DNA from: Hydrogenimonas sp. SS33
GTDB lineage: Bacteria; Campylobacterota; Campylobacteria; Campylobacterales; Hydrogenimonadaceae
Reading direction: 5' to 3'
DNA: 64,000 bases
Assembly: GCF_040436365.1 (NCBI RefSeq)
Contig: NZ_AP026369.1
Location: forward strand, 1,489,501-1,553,500
The position numbers were made by a program, and so were the translations under genes. Positions 53,922-63,397 of the stretch are shown here, one piece after another (within the stretch, counting starts at the first letter, position 1; every line of letters starts with the position of its first letter). The notes below the pieces were generated by a model. That model worked only from the letters and a program-made list of their open reading frames with translations. It was not told the DNA's origin and made no database searches.

Positions 53922-55187
53922 TTACAACCTGGCATCGATTTTCGGGCGTTCAAGCAACCCTTTGATGTCGTAAACAACCCGCCGCCCGCTTTTTCCGATA
54001 TTCATTTTCTTGAATGCTTCATGCGCAACGGCCAAAACGACCGCATCGTACCGGTCGGCAAGCCCTTCTTCGAATCGGGGCAGCAGATCGATTCCATACT
54101 CCCTTTTCACCTCCGCCGCATCGGCCCACGGGTCGAAGACATCCACATCGCAACCGAAATCCGCCAACTCCCGAATCACATCTATTACACGGCTGTTACG
54201 GATATCCGGACAGTTTTCCTTGAAGGTGATTCCCAGCACAAGTACTTTGGCACCCTTGATCGTGTGCCCCTTGTGTATCATCAGCTTGACGACCCGGTTC
54301 GCCACATGAACACCCATATTGTCATTGATTCTCCGGCCCGAGAGAATGACTTCCGGATGGTAGCCTATCTCTTTGGCCTTGTAGGTGAGATAGTAGGGAT
54401 CGACACCGATGCAGTGCCCTCCCACCAGACCCGGTTTGAAAGGGAGGAAATTCCATTTGGTCCCTGCGGCGGCCAGTACGTCCAGCGTATCGATCCCGAG
54501 TTTTTCAAAAATGAGGGCCAGTTCGTTGACGAAAGCGATGTTGATGTCCCTTTGGGCGTTTTCTATGACTTTTGCAGCCTCCGCCACCTTTATGCTGGGA
54601 GCCATATGGGTGCCGGCCGTTATGACGGATGCATAGAGGTCATCGATCTTCTTGGCGGTTTCGGGGGTCGAACCGGAGGTGACCTTCGGAATTTTGGTGA
54701 CGGTGTGCTCTTTGTCACCGGGGTTGATGCGTTCGGGCGAATAGCCGCAATAGAAATCTTCATTGAATGTCAAACCGCTCTGTTTTTCGAGAATCGGGAC
54801 GCAAACCTCTTCGGTCGCTCCGGGATAGACCGTGGATTCGTAGATAACGATGTCGTTCGGTTTAAGGACTTTCGCGATGGTTTCACTCGCTTTTTTCAAA
54901 GGAGCAAGATCCGGATTTTTGTGCTCATCGATCGGCGTGGGTACGGTGACGATATAAATATTGCAGTTCCGTATCTCTTCCCTGTCGTCCGTAAACCGCA
55001 TACCGTTTCCGATAGCCTCTCTGACCTGCTCCCAGCTCAATTCCAAAGTGCGGTCATAGCCCTGTCGAAGCTCTTCGACGCGCCGGCGTGCAATATCGAA
55101 ACCGACAACGGGGTATTTGAAGCTGAAGGCATGGGCCAGAGGGAGGCCGACATACCCCAGGCCCACAACGGCGATCTTTTCAGACAT
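53922..55187 (-). CDS. UDP-sugar 6-dehydrogenase (WbpO/TviB type)
   Basis: An NAD-dependent dehydrogenase of 421 residues that oxidises a UDP-hexose or UDP-HexNAc to the uronic acid. Dinucleotide motif [10 protein letters not shown] at residues 7-16, [12 protein letters not shown]-like block (here [15 protein letters not shown]), and the catalytic Cys259 in [14 protein letters not shown]. The last motif is that of the WbpO/TviB (HexNAc) branch rather than of UDP-glucose dehydrogenase, which suggests a HexNAcA product. Overlaps the epimerase gene by 8 bp. Confidence 0.9.
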   Translation of the reverse strand: MSEKIAVVGLGYVGLPLAHAFSFKYPVVGFDIARRRVEELRQGYDRTLELSWEQVREAIGNGMRFTDDREEIRNCNIYIVTVPTPIDEHKNPDLAPLKKASETIAKVLKPNDIVIYESTVYPGATEEVCVPILEKQSGLTFNEDFYCGYSPERINPGDKEHTVTKIPKVTSGSTPETAKKIDDLYASVITAGTHMAPSIKVAEAAKVIENAQRDINIAFVNELALIFEKLGIDTLDVLAAAGTKWNFLPFKPGLVGGHCIGVDPYYLTYKAKEIGYHPEVILSGRRINDNMGVHVANRVVKLMIHKGHTIKGAKVLVLGITFKENCPDIRNSRVIDVIRELADFGCDVDVFDPWADAAEVKREYGIDLLPRFEEGLADRYDAVVLAVAHEAFKKMNIGKSGRRVVYDIKGLLERPKIDARL

Positions 55188-56235
55188 TGTAGAACTTCCG
55201 ATACCACGCTACAAAGTTTTCAATTCCCTCTTCGATCGAGGTGGCGGGTTTGTAGCCAAGATCTTCAATCAGATCGCTGACGTCGGCATAGGTCGCCGGT
55301 ACGTCGCCGGGCTGGATGGGAAGCAGGTTCTTTTTGGCTTTTTTCCCAAGGGCCTTTTCGATCGCTTCGATGAAATCCATCAGTTCGACGGGATTGTTGT
55401 TTCCGATATTGTAGATTTTGTAGGGGGCTTTGGAGCTGCCGGGGTCGGGATGTTTCCCGCTCCAGCCGGGATTGCCCTTGGGCGGATGGTCGATCACCCG
55501 GACAACCCCTTCGGCGATATCGTCGATATAGGTGAAATCCCGCTGCATTTTACCGTAGTTGAATACATCGATGGGGCGATCTTCCAGAATCGCCTTGGTA
55601 AAGAGAAAGAGCGCCATATCGGGCCGTCCCCAGGGGCCGTAGACGGTAAAGAAGCGGAGCCCTGTGGTTGGCAGGTTGTAGAGATGGCTGTAGGTGTGGG
55701 CCATCAGTTCGTTGCTTTTTTTGCTGGCGGCGTAGAGGCTGATGGGGTGGTCGACATTGTCGTGAACCGAAAAGGGCATGGTCTCATTCAGGCCGTAGAC
55801 GCTGGAACTGCTGGCGTAGGCCAGATGTTTCACCCCGGTATGGCGGCACGCCTCCAGAAGGTTGACAAATCCGACAATATTGCTGTCAATATAGGCATGG
55901 GGATTGGTGAGGCTGTAACGCACACCTGCCTGTGCAGCCAGGTTGCAAACGGCATCGAACCTCTCTTTTTCAAAAAGCTCTTCGACAGCTGCCCTGTCTT
56001 CGAGATTGAGCTTGATGAAAGTGTATTTTTCGTATTTGGTGCTTTTGACGGGTTTGGCGTATTCGATCGTCTCATCACCTTCGATTCCGGTCTCTTTCAA
56101 TCTGCCGTATTTGACACGTACGTCATAGTAGTCGTTGATGTTGTCGATTCCGACAACCTCGTCTCCTCTTTCCAGAAGGCGCACGGCAAGGTGAAAGCCG
56201 ATGAATCCGGCGGTGCCTGTTACAAGAATCTTCAT
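55180..56235 (-). CDS. UDP-glucuronate 4-epimerase-type nucleotide-sugar epimerase
   Basis: A 351-residue extended SDR with TGTAGFIG at 6-13, [17 protein letters not shown], which is characteristic of UDP-glucuronate epimerases, and the catalytic YAASK. It would interconvert UDP-uronic acids at C4, fitting the neighbouring dehydrogenase. Length is typical. It begins the glycan gene chain. Confidence 0.9.
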   Translation of the reverse strand: MKILVTGTAGFIGFHLAVRLLERGDEVVGIDNINDYYDVRVKYGRLKETGIEGDETIEYAKPVKSTKYEKYTFIKLNLEDRAAVEELFEKERFDAVCNLAAQAGVRYSLTNPHAYIDSNIVGFVNLLEACRHTGVKHLAYASSSSVYGLNETMPFSVHDNVDHPISLYAASKKSNELMAHTYSHLYNLPTTGLRFFTVYGPWGRPDMALFLFTKAILEDRPIDVFNYGKMQRDFTYIDDIAEGVVRVIDHPPKGNPGWSGKHPDPGSSKAPYKIYNIGNNNPVELMDFIEAIEKALGKKAKKNLLPIQPGDVPATYADVSDLIEDLGYKPATSIEEGIENFVAWYRKFYNV

Positions 56236-56474
56236 TTCACTGTCACTTTCGATTTGATTTTTTCCACAGTCTTGGGACCGATGCCCTTTACCTCATCCAA
56301 CTCCTCGACACGCTTGAATTTCCCATGCTTCTTTCTGTAATCTACAATCGCCTGCGCTTTGACGGGGCCGATGCCTTTCAGTTGTGTCAATGTCTTGACA
56401 TCCGCCGAATTGATATCAATGGATGACCATGACAAAGTTGCCAGAAGAATGAATAGAAATATCTTTTTCATCAT
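56232..56474 (-). CDS. ComEA-like helix-hairpin-helix protein
   Basis: An 80-residue protein with a signal peptide ([18 protein letters not shown]) and two HhH units: [23 protein letters not shown] and [18 protein letters not shown]. Secreted single-HhH proteins of this size bind DNA in the periplasm during natural transformation. The start ATG at 56474 lies after AGG; the next codon is also ATG. It overlaps the epimerase gene by 4 bp. Confidence 0.9.
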   Translation of the reverse strand: MMKKIFLFILLATLSWSSIDINSADVKTLTQLKGIGPVKAQAIVDYRKKHGKFKRVEELDEVKGIGPKTVEKIKSKVTVK

Positions 56475-56547
56475 TATCAACCTGTTCAGTGATAGATAAT
56501 ATTATATCGAAAGCTTGGGAAAGTGCTGAAAAAAAGAGTTTGAAGGA

Positions 56548-56563
56548 CCCGCCCGAAGGCGGG
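56548..56563 (-). terminator. Terminator-like hairpin after rplT
   Basis: CCCGCC/GGCGGG stem with a CGAA/TTCG tetraloop, 8 bp downstream of rplT. The T-tract on the minus strand is broken (TCCTTCAAACTCTTTTTT). Confidence 0.65.
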
Positions 56564-56571
56564 CAAGTGGG

Positions 56572-56928
56572 TTACGCCAGAGCGGCTTTGGACTGCTCGA
56601 CGATTTTGGAGAATGCGGCAGGATTGTTCATTGCCATATCGGCCAGGATCTTGCGATCGAGTTCGATACCGGCTTTTTTCAATCCGTGCATAAAGGTGGA
56701 GTAGTTCATGTCGTTCAGGCGGCACGCGGCGTTGATACGAATGATCCAGAGTTTGCGGAACTCACGCTTTTTCTGTTTACGGTCACGGTAGGCGTAGACC
56801 AGGCTGTGTTCGACCTGTTCTTTCGCTTTTCTGAAATGTTTGCGGCGTCCGCTGTAGAAGCCTTTGGCCAGCTTCAGAATCTTTTTGTGTCGGCGGCGTC
56901 GTACGACACCTGTTTTCACTCTTGGCAT
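56572..56928 (-). CDS. rplT: Large-subunit ribosomal protein L20 (bL20)
   Basis: The 118-residue early-assembly protein starts [20 protein letters not shown] and contains [20 protein letters not shown], typical of bL20. In other bacteria it represses the rpmI-rplT unit by binding its leader. Length equals that of E. coli. It follows rpmI by about 100 bp, an unusually long gap for this pair. Confidence 0.97.
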   Translation of the reverse strand: MPRVKTGVVRRRRHKKILKLAKGFYSGRRKHFRKAKEQVEHSLVYAYRDRKQKKREFRKLWIIRINAACRLNDMNYSTFMHGLKKAGIELDRKILADMAMNNPAAFSKIVEQSKAALA

Positions 56929-57031
56929 TTTTTTCCTTTCTTTACCTTGGCATCTGTATCGATGTTTCGGTGCCGGATGATCCGGACTTGCCCTTTTTCA
57001 AGGGGAACGCGGGGACTGAATCCGTTTGGAA

Positions 57032-57229
57032 CTATTTCATTCCAAGCATGGTTTTGACGCGTGCTGCATCCACATCCGCCACATACTGGGGATTGCGGAG
57101 TCTGCGCTTGCGCTTCTGGCTCATTTTGGTCAGAATGTGGCTTCGAAACGCGCTTCCGCGTTTGATTTTGCCGCTCTTCTTGACTTTGAAGCGCTTGGCT
57201 GCGCCGCGTACCGTCTTCATTTTCGGCAT
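57032..57229 (-). CDS. rpmI: Large-subunit ribosomal protein L35 (bL35)
   Basis: The 65-residue basic protein starts [20 protein letters not shown]. The ATG at 57229 after GGAGG was chosen over a codon 22 residues upstream. A TATAAT at 57290-57285 on the minus strand and an ACACGG/CCGTGT hairpin lie in its leader. Confidence 0.96.
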   Translation of the reverse strand: MPKMKTVRGAAKRFKVKKSGKIKRGSAFRSHILTKMSQKRKRRLRNPQYVADVDAARVKTMLGMK

Positions 57230-57284
57230 GAACTTCCTCCTTTGTAAGATCGACACGGAGATTCCGTGTGCAAAACGGGGCGTA

Positions 57285-57290
57285 ATTATA
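57285..57290 (-). promoter_or_regulatory. -10 box (TATAAT) upstream of rpmI
   Basis: TATAAT on the minus strand, 55 bp before the rpmI start, within the infC-rpmI gap. It could give separate transcription of rpmI-rplT. A hairpin at about 57254-57270 lies in the leader and is a candidate L20-binding element. Confidence 0.5.
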
Positions 57291-57341
57291 TCCAAAAAAT
57301 CGGGAAAGCGAAAATTGTGTTGACGTCCGACGGGGTGATCC

Positions 57342-57366
57342 CCCGAATCAAACGGCGGGATTCGGG
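57342..57366 (-). terminator. Hairpin directly after infC
   Basis: A perfect 8-bp stem CCCGAATC/GATTCGGG with a 9-nt loop begins one base after the infC stop. No T-tract follows on the minus strand, so it may attenuate or stabilise rather than terminate. Confidence 0.5.
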
Positions 57367-57900
57367 CTATTTTTTGGCCTGCGGCTCTTTCTTGGGAACG
57401 ACGTACATATTGATATAGCGTCCTTCATGAAAGGGCCCTTTCTCCAGGTCGGCGATATCTTCGACCATCGGCCACACCTTCTTGAGCACTTCGACCCCCG
57501 CTTCGGGATTGGCCATTTCGCGGCCCCGCAGAAAGACGCGGAATTTGACATGCTTGCCCTGCTCCAGGAACTCTCTGGCATGCTTCACTTTGTAGTTGAT
57601 GTCGTTGTCGGCGATTTTGACGGAGAGTTTGATCTCTTTGACTTCGATCTGCTTCTGCTTCTTCTTCGCCTCTTTCTTCTTCTTCTCCTGCTGATACTTG
57701 AATTTGCCGTAATCCATGATTTTCGCCACGGGCGGGTTGGCCTGGGGGGCGATGAGGACCAGGTCCAGCCCCATATCGGCTGCCTTGTTCAGCGCCTCGT
57801 CGCGGCTGACGATCCCGTACTGCGTCCCGTCGTCACCTACCAGGCGCAGCTCCCGCGCCCGGATATCGTCGTTCATGATCACATCGTTTTTCTTACTCAA
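57367..57900 (-). CDS. infC: Translation initiation factor IF-3
   Basis: The 177-residue factor has the N-domain ([23 protein letters not shown]), a long Lys-rich linker helix ([19 protein letters not shown]), and the C-domain ([26 protein letters not shown]). It starts with TTG, overlapping the thrS stop in the TTGA tetranucleotide. IF-3 discriminates against non-AUG starts, so a rare start codon fits autoregulation. Confidence 0.95.
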   Translation of the reverse strand: MSKKNDVIMNDDIRARELRLVGDDGTQYGIVSRDEALNKAADMGLDLVLIAPQANPPVAKIMDYGKFKYQQEKKKKEAKKKQKQIEVKEIKLSVKIADNDINYKVKHAREFLEQGKHVKFRVFLRGREMANPEAGVEVLKKVWPMVEDIADLEKGPFHEGRYINMYVVPKKEPQAKK

Positions 57901-59720
57901 ATTCTGACCTCACTTGTCTGCTCCTTGATGAGTCGGATGAATGCTTCCGCATCCATGTTGCTCTGTTCTCTGCTGCGTCTGTCGCGCACCGCCACACTCT
58001 CTTTTTCGACCTCTTCGTCGCCGATGACGGCGATCATGGGCACCTTCTGTTTTTCCGCCGTGCGGATCCGCTTGGCCAAAGACTCGTTTCTGTCGTAGAT
58101 TTCGCAGTCGATTCCCTCTTCCGCCAGGCGGTTCGCCAACGCTTTCGCATAGGCGGCGTGCTCTTCGGCGATCGGGATGAAGATCACCTGGGTCGGCGCG
58201 ATGAAAATGGGAAACTCGCCGGCGAAATGTTCGGTAAGAATGGCGATGAACCGCTCGAAACTTCCCAGAATCGCCCGGTGGATCATCACGGGGCGCTTGC
58301 GTTCGTTGTCCTCGTCGATATACTCCACTTCGAAGCGTTCCGGCAGGTTGAAGTCGACCTGGATCGTCCCGCACTGCCATTTGCGCCGGAGGGCATCGGT
58401 GATCTTGATATCGATCTTGGGACCGTAGAAGGCGCCGCCCCCCTCGTCGATGCCGTATTCGAATCCGTTTTCGTCCAGCGCCTCTTTGAGCGCGCGCGTC
58501 GCCGTCTCCCAGATTTCATCGCTGCCGATCGCCTTTTCGGGCCGGGTGGAGATCTCCATTTCGTACTCGAATCCGAAAAGCTTCATCACTTTGTCGACAA
58601 ATTCCAGTACCTCGATGACGACCGGCTTGATCTGGTCGGGCCTGCAGAAGATGTGGGCATCGTCCTGGGTGAACTCCCTGACTCTCAAAAGGCCGTGAAG
58701 GACGCCGCTTTGCTCATGGCGGTGGACCACCCCGTACTCGAAGTACTTGAGAGGAAGCTCCCGATAGCTGTGGATCTCTTTTTTGTAGATGAGAATATGG
58801 CCGATGCAGTTCATCGGTTTGAGGCCGTACTCCTGGCCGTCGATCTCGGTGAGGTACATATTCTCGCCGTAGCAGGCGTAGTGGCCGCTGGTGCGCCACA
58901 TATCGGCTTTGAGAATCTCCGGGCCGCGGACCGGCTCGTAGCCGCGCCTGCGGTGGGCTCTCCAGAGAATCTGTTCGATCTTGCTTCGAAGACGCGCCCC
59001 CTTGGGCATCCAGAAGGGCAGCCCCGCGCCCGCCTCCTCGTCAAACATGAAAAGCCCCAGTTCCGCACCCAGTTTCCGGTGGTCCCGCTTCTTGGCCTCT
59101 TCGATCATATTAAGATACTCTTTGAGCGTCTCTTTGTCGGCGAAGGCGATGCCGTAGATGCGGGTGAGCATCTCTTTCGTTTCATCTCCGCCCAGATAGG
59201 CGCCGGCCACCCGGGTCAGTTTGAAGTTGCGCAGAAATTTGGTATTGGGGACGTGGGGGCCGCGGCAGAGGTCTTCGAAATCGCCCTGGCGGTAGATGCA
59301 GAGGCGGTCGTCCTCGATGCGCTTCATCACCTCCTGCTTCAGGTCGTCATCCGCGAATTTCGCCTCTGCTTCGCTCTTGGGAATGCAGTAGCGCTCGATC
59401 GGCATCTTTTTGCCGGCGAGCTTCTGCATCGTCTTTTCGATGCGCTTGAGGTCTTTGTCGCTGATCTTTTCGCCGACTCTGAAATCGTAGTAGAAGCCTT
59501 CGTCCACCACGGGGCCTACGAAAAATTTCGCGTCGGGGTAGAGTTCCTTGATCGCCTGTGCCATCAGGTGGGCGGTCGAGTGGCGTATGACTTCCAGAGC
59601 GTCGGGGGAGTTGTCGAAGTAGATCGGTTCGCAGTCTTCGCAGCCAGTTTCGGCGGCGGTTTGGGTGTCGATGATTTGCCCGTTTTTATCTTTATAGGCA
59701 ATAATCTCTTTCTCTTCCAA
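57897..59720 (-). CDS. thrS: Threonyl-tRNA synthetase
   Basis: Class II synthetase of 607 residues. The N-terminal editing domain includes [20 protein letters not shown] and the zinc and catalytic core has [29 protein letters not shown] (motif 2) and [20 protein letters not shown] (motif 3); the anticodon domain follows. The TGS domain of the 642-residue E. coli enzyme is largely missing, as in other Campylobacterota. Start is TTG with GGAA upstream. It heads the thrS-infC-rpmI-rplT unit. Confidence 0.96.
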   Translation of the reverse strand: MEEKEIIAYKDKNGQIIDTQTAAETGCEDCEPIYFDNSPDALEVIRHSTAHLMAQAIKELYPDAKFFVGPVVDEGFYYDFRVGEKISDKDLKRIEKTMQKLAGKKMPIERYCIPKSEAEAKFADDDLKQEVMKRIEDDRLCIYRQGDFEDLCRGPHVPNTKFLRNFKLTRVAGAYLGGDETKEMLTRIYGIAFADKETLKEYLNMIEEAKKRDHRKLGAELGLFMFDEEAGAGLPFWMPKGARLRSKIEQILWRAHRRRGYEPVRGPEILKADMWRTSGHYACYGENMYLTEIDGQEYGLKPMNCIGHILIYKKEIHSYRELPLKYFEYGVVHRHEQSGVLHGLLRVREFTQDDAHIFCRPDQIKPVVIEVLEFVDKVMKLFGFEYEMEISTRPEKAIGSDEIWETATRALKEALDENGFEYGIDEGGGAFYGPKIDIKITDALRRKWQCGTIQVDFNLPERFEVEYIDEDNERKRPVMIHRAILGSFERFIAILTEHFAGEFPIFIAPTQVIFIPIAEEHAAYAKALANRLAEEGIDCEIYDRNESLAKRIRTAEKQKVPMIAVIGDEEVEKESVAVRDRRSREQSNMDAEAFIRLIKEQTSEVRI

Positions 59721-59837
59721 GCAGTTCCTTGTCGTTGAATGGTTGACGAAAAATCGTCAGGAGTGGGAGTATTATACAGAATTCTTTTATAAAAAATCTT
59801 TTAATCGTGGAAAATCGGGGGTTTTGGAAGAAAAAGA

Positions 59838-59913
59838 TGGTGGCCACGACAGGACTTGAACCTGTGACCACTACCATGTCAAGGTAGTGCTCTACCAACT
59901 GAGCTACGCGACC
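59838..59913 (-). tRNA. tRNA-Val (anticodon GAC)
   Basis: A 76-nt cloverleaf on the minus strand with acceptor GGTCGCG/CGTGGCC (two G-U pairs), encoded CCA, and loop TTGACAT between CTACC and GGTAG. Confidence 0.95.
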
Positions 59914-59951
59914 ACTCGTTTGAAGTAGCGGAATTATACACGGGGTAATAT

Positions 59952-60389
59952 TTATTTTTTCTTAAAATTTAAAATCAGTATCCAGAGAACGGCAAAATCG
60001 ATCGTTACGTCGGCGAAGTTGAAAACGGCGAAATCGAAACCGCAGTGCCAGTCGACATAGTCGACCACGCCGCCGTGCATGAAGCGGTCCGCGATATTGG
60101 AGAGGCCCGCCCCCAGTAGCATCCCCAGCGGCAGGGCGTAGCGCCGCAGATATCCGCCCCGAAGAACAAAGGCGAGCACCCCTCCCAGCAGAAGCAGCTG
60201 GATCCATTTGAGCCAGGGGCCGAGAAAGGCGAACATCGAAAATGCGACGCCTCTGTTGAAGACCAGATGGAGGGAGATACAGCGGCTCTCCCACCGCCAT
60301 CCCGAAAGAAAGAGGTGTTTGACGGCCTGGTCCGCGGCGAAAACCGCTACCAGGGCGGCGAGAAAACCGAGGGTGGATCGAAGCGTCAG
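59952..60389 (-). CDS. lspA: Lipoprotein signal peptidase (signal peptidase II), apparently CTG-initiated
   Basis: The frame encodes a complete 145-residue LspA: ADQAVKH in TM1 (residues 19-25), FNRGVAFSM at 44-52, NIADRF with catalytic Asp101, and FNFADV with Asp127, with four membrane helices. No ATG, GTG or TTG exists upstream of these motifs in frame. The first ATG (codon 52, 60236) would delete TM1 and the DQxxK motif. A CTG at 60389 overlaps the glmM TGA as CTGA and is the most likely start. It cleaves prolipoproteins at the inner membrane. Confidence 0.85.
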   Translation of the reverse strand: MTLRSTLGFLAALVAVFAADQAVKHLFLSGWRWESRCISLHLVFNRGVAFSMFAFLGPWLKWIQLLLLGGVLAFVLRGGYLRRYALPLGMLLGAGLSNIADRFMHGGVVDYVDWHCGFDFAVFNFADVTIDFAVLWILILNFKKK

Positions 60390-61723
60390 GAGAGGGCCTT
60401 CTTGAAGAAACGTACCAGCTCCTCCATCCGCTCCTCCACTTTGCGGCGGTTTTTCCCCTCCAGCAGAATGCGGAGCTTGTTTTCGGTGCCGCTGTAACGG
60501 ATCAGGGGGCGGATGCCGTCGCTTTCAACTTTTTTCGTGATATCGGACAGCCCTTCCAGCTCCTCCAGGGGCCTCTTTTCGCCCACTTTCAGATTGACCA
60601 GCTTGCTGGGGTAGAGGGCAAAGGGGTTGAGCGCCTCACTCGCCTTTTTCCCGCTTTTGAGCACCAAAGCGATGGTCTGCAGTGCCGTTACCAGCCCGTC
60701 TCCGGTTTTGGCGTACTCGCCGAAAATGACATGACCGCTCTGCTCTCCCCCCAGAACACAGCGGTTGGCCTTCATCTCCTCCAGGACATACTTGTCTCCC
60801 ACATTGGAGCGGATGAGCCTGATGCCGTGCCTGGAGAGAAAGTCTTCGAATCCCTGGTTGCTCATGACCGTGGCGACGACGCAGTCGTTCTCGAGCTTGC
60901 CCTCCTTTTTGAGGTTGAGAGCCAGCGCGCCGATCAGCTTGTCCCCGTCGACCCGCTCCCCTTTTTCATCCACGACCACCAGCCGGTCGGCATCCCCGTC
61001 GAAAGCGAAACCGATGTCGGCCCGGTATTCGCGCACCTTTTCGCTGAGCTGCTCGGGGTGCATCGCGCCGCAGTTATCGTTGATATTGTAACCGTTGGGT
61101 TTGTTGTTGATGACGATGACATCGGCCCCCAGCTCTTCGAAGACGGTGGGAGCCACCTTGTAGGCCGCCCCGTTGGCCGTATCGAGCACCACCCGCACAT
61201 CATTGAGGGTCATGTCGGTGGGGAAAGAGTTTTTCAGCTGCACGATATAGCGGCCGATGACGTCGTCGATCCGCTTCGAGGAGCCTATCTCCTTGCCCGT
61301 CTTCTGTTCGGCGATAAGCAGCTCCGTATCGAAAAAGTTCTTTTCGATCGCCGCCTCCGCCTCTTCGCCCAGCTTGTCGCCGCGGGCGTCGAAAAATTTG
61401 ATGCCGTTGTCTTCGTAGGGGTTGTGGCTGGCGCTGATCATGATCCCGGCGTCACACCGCATGTTCTCGGTCAGAAACGCGATGGCGGGGGTCGGCATGG
61501 GGCCGATCTGGATGACGTTATAGCCGACGGCGGTCAGGCCGCTTACGAGGGCGTTTTCAATCATATAGCCGCTTCGGCGGGTATCCTTTCCCACAAGGAT
61601 CTTGTTGGTTCTGGCCGTCTTGCGGAAATAGACGCCGGCCGCCATCGCCAGCTTCATGGCGACAAAAGCGTCGAGTTCTCTGCCCGCGAGCCCGCGGACA
61701 CCGTCGGTACCGAAAAGTTTCAT
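60386..61723 (-). CDS. glmM: Phosphoglucosamine mutase
   Basis: Converts glucosamine-6-phosphate to glucosamine-1-phosphate for UDP-GlcNAc, the precursor of peptidoglycan and of the pgl sugar in this window. The 445-residue protein starts [20 protein letters not shown], has the phosphoserine Ser99 in [12 protein letters not shown], the metal loop DGDADRL, and the C-terminal [16 protein letters not shown]. Length equals that of E. coli. Confidence 0.97.
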   Translation of the reverse strand: MKLFGTDGVRGLAGRELDAFVAMKLAMAAGVYFRKTARTNKILVGKDTRRSGYMIENALVSGLTAVGYNVIQIGPMPTPAIAFLTENMRCDAGIMISASHNPYEDNGIKFFDARGDKLGEEAEAAIEKNFFDTELLIAEQKTGKEIGSSKRIDDVIGRYIVQLKNSFPTDMTLNDVRVVLDTANGAAYKVAPTVFEELGADVIVINNKPNGYNINDNCGAMHPEQLSEKVREYRADIGFAFDGDADRLVVVDEKGERVDGDKLIGALALNLKKEGKLENDCVVATVMSNQGFEDFLSRHGIRLIRSNVGDKYVLEEMKANRCVLGGEQSGHVIFGEYAKTGDGLVTALQTIALVLKSGKKASEALNPFALYPSKLVNLKVGEKRPLEELEGLSDITKKVESDGIRPLIRYSGTENKLRILLEGKNRRKVEERMEELVRFFKKALS

Positions 61724-61781
61724 GCTCTTACACCCTTTGCCCGGAATCTTACATTTAATTTAAATTTAATAAATTTTAAGC

Positions 61782-61787
61782 TATGAT
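61782..61787 (+). promoter_or_regulatory. -10 box (TATGAT) of rpsT
   Basis: TATGAT behind a very A/T-rich stretch, 35 bp upstream of the rpsT ATG, in the gap divergent from glmM. Confidence 0.6.
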
Positions 61788-61822
61788 TCCCAAAATTTTT
61801 CCAATGAGAGGGATTATACCAT

Positions 61823-62092
61823 ATGGCACATCACAAATCAGCGATCAAAAGAATCCGTCAGAACGAGAAGCGCCGCATCCGCAACCGCTACTACAAAACG
61901 CGCATCAAAAACCTCACCAAAGCCGTCATTGCGGCGGTAGAAGCCGGTGATGCCGACAAAGCGGCCGAAGCGATGAAGAAAGCCAACCGCGAACTTCACA
62001 AGTTCGTGAGCAAGGGCGTCATCAAGAAAAACACCGCTTCCCGCAAGGTAAGCCGCCTTCAAGCGAAAGTCAACGCGCTCAGCGCCGCCTGA
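61823..62092 (+). CDS. rpsT: Small-subunit ribosomal protein S20 (bS20)
   Basis: The 89-residue helical protein starts [20 protein letters not shown] and contains [21 protein letters not shown], diagnostic of bS20. Monocistronic, with an A/T-rich promoter and a good terminator. Confidence 0.97.
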   Translation: MAHHKSAIKRIRQNEKRRIRNRYYKTRIKNLTKAVIAAVEAGDADKAAEAMKKANRELHKFVSKGVIKKNTASRKVSRLQAKVNALSAA

Positions 62093-62099
62093 CCCTTCC

Positions 62100-62132
62100 G
62101 CGGCGGGATTGCCGCCGCACTCTTCTTTTATT
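62100..62132 (+). terminator. Rho-independent terminator of rpsT
   Basis: A 7-bp stem GCGGCGG/CCGCCGC with a 5-nt loop is followed by a T-rich tail (TCTTCTTTTATTTT), 7 bp after the rpsT stop. Confidence 0.85.
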
Positions 62133-62165
62133 TTCTTTTTCAACACTTTCTCTTAAAATCGGACC

Positions 62166-62280
62166 TTACGCAAAAGCGTAACGTCCTCTCGAAATCTTCG
62201 ATTTCGAAGCTTTAGGGGGGTGCAGGGGACGGTCAGTCCCCGCCAAAGCATGGGCTTTGCTCATGCTTTGCGTAACATCA
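62166..62280 (+). repeat. Dispersed three-hairpin repeat, copy 3 (most complete)
   Basis: Bounded by TTACGCAAA (62166-62174) and TTTGCGTAA (62268-62276), a perfect 9-bp inverted terminal repeat. Inside are TCGAAATC-ttc-GATTTCGA, GGGGAC-ggtca-GTCCCC and AAAGCATG/CATGCTTT. The right end lies just upstream of the prfA -10 box. Confidence 0.9.
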
Positions 62281-62287
62281 GGTACAA

Positions 62288-62293
62288 TATAAT
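62288..62293 (+). promoter_or_regulatory. -10 box (TATAAT) of prfA
   Basis: TATAAT, 33 bp before the prfA ATG. The matching -35 position falls in the right end of dispersed repeat copy 3 (TTTGCG, 15-16 bp upstream). Confidence 0.6.
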
Positions 62294-62325
62294 ACAAAAC
62301 CGAAACCCAATACAAAGCGTCGACT

Positions 62326-63393
62326 ATGCTCCGTGAAAAACTGCAACCCTTCATCGACCGTTACAACGAAATTACCGGACTCCTCAGTTCGCCCGAAATC
62401 ACCAACGACATCAAGAAGATGACCGAACTCTCCAAAGAGCAGTCGGACCTGGAGCCGCTGGTGGAAAAGGCGAAAGCCTATATCGCCACCGTCGAGGCGA
62501 TCGAGGAGAACCGCTCCCTTCTGGGCGACCCCGAACTCGGAGAACTGGCCGCCGAGGAGCTCAGGGAACTGGAACCGCAGCTTGAGAAGATGAACGAAGA
62601 GATCAAACTGCTGCTCATACCCAAAGACCCCAACGACGACAAAAACATCTATCTGGAGATCCGTGCCGGGACCGGCGGCGACGAAGCGGCCCTCTTCGTG
62701 GGCGATCTCTTCAAAACCTACGTCCGCTACGCCGAAAACAAGGGGTGGAAAATCGCCATCGAAAGCTCCAGCGAAAGCGAGGCGGGAGGGTACAAGGAGA
62801 TTGTCGCCCTCATCAAAGGCGACAGGGTCTACAGCCGCCTCAAGTATGAAGCGGGGACCCACCGTGTCCAGCGCGTTCCGGCGACGGAATCCCAGGGGCG
62901 CATCCATACCTCCGCCGTCACCGTCGCCGTCCTGCCGGAAGTGGAGGATGTGGATGTCCAGATCAACCCGGGCGACCTAAAGATCGACGTCTACCGCTCC
63001 AGCGGCTGCGGCGGACAGTCGGTCAACACGACCGATTCGGCGGTGCGCATCACCCACATCCCCACCGGCATCGTCGTGGCGATGCAGGATGAAAAGTCCC
63101 AGCACAAGAACAAAGAGAAGGCCCTCAAAATCCTTAAGGCCCGGGTCTACGAGAAGTATCTGCAGGAGCAGCTCGCCGCCAGCAGCAGCGAGCGTAAAGC
63201 CCAGGTCGGCTCGGGAGACAGAAGCGAGCGCATCCGTACCTACAACTACCCCCAGAACCGCATTACCGACCACCGTATCGGTCTAACGCTCTACCGTCTC
63301 AACGAGATTATGGAGGGGGGATTGCTCGACGAGATCATCGAACCCCTGATCGCCCACTACCAGGCGGAAGCGATCAAAGAGGCGGGGCTTTAG
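62326..63393 (+). CDS. prfA: Peptide chain release factor 1
   Basis: Recognises UAA and UAG and triggers peptide release. The 355-residue protein has the stop-codon tripeptide PAT at 185-187, which marks RF1 rather than RF2, and the catalytic GGQ at 229-231 in [28 protein letters not shown] and [17 protein letters not shown] are also typical. Length is normal. The promoter lies at the edge of dispersed repeat copy 3. Confidence 0.98.
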   Translation: MLREKLQPFIDRYNEITGLLSSPEITNDIKKMTELSKEQSDLEPLVEKAKAYIATVEAIEENRSLLGDPELGELAAEELRELEPQLEKMNEEIKLLLIPKDPNDDKNIYLEIRAGTGGDEAALFVGDLFKTYVRYAENKGWKIAIESSSESEAGGYKEIVALIKGDRVYSRLKYEAGTHRVQRVPATESQGRIHTSAVTVAVLPEVEDVDVQINPGDLKIDVYRSSGCGGQSVNTTDSAVRITHIPTGIVVAMQDEKSQHKNKEKALKILKARVYEKYLQEQLAASSSERKAQVGSGDRSERIRTYNYPQNRITDHRIGLTLYRLNEIMEGGLLDEIIEPLIAHYQAEAIKEAGL

Positions 63394-63397
63394 GGAT

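Noticed and set aside
58158-59738. A 526-codon open frame on the plus strand
   Set aside because: Antisense shadow of thrS.
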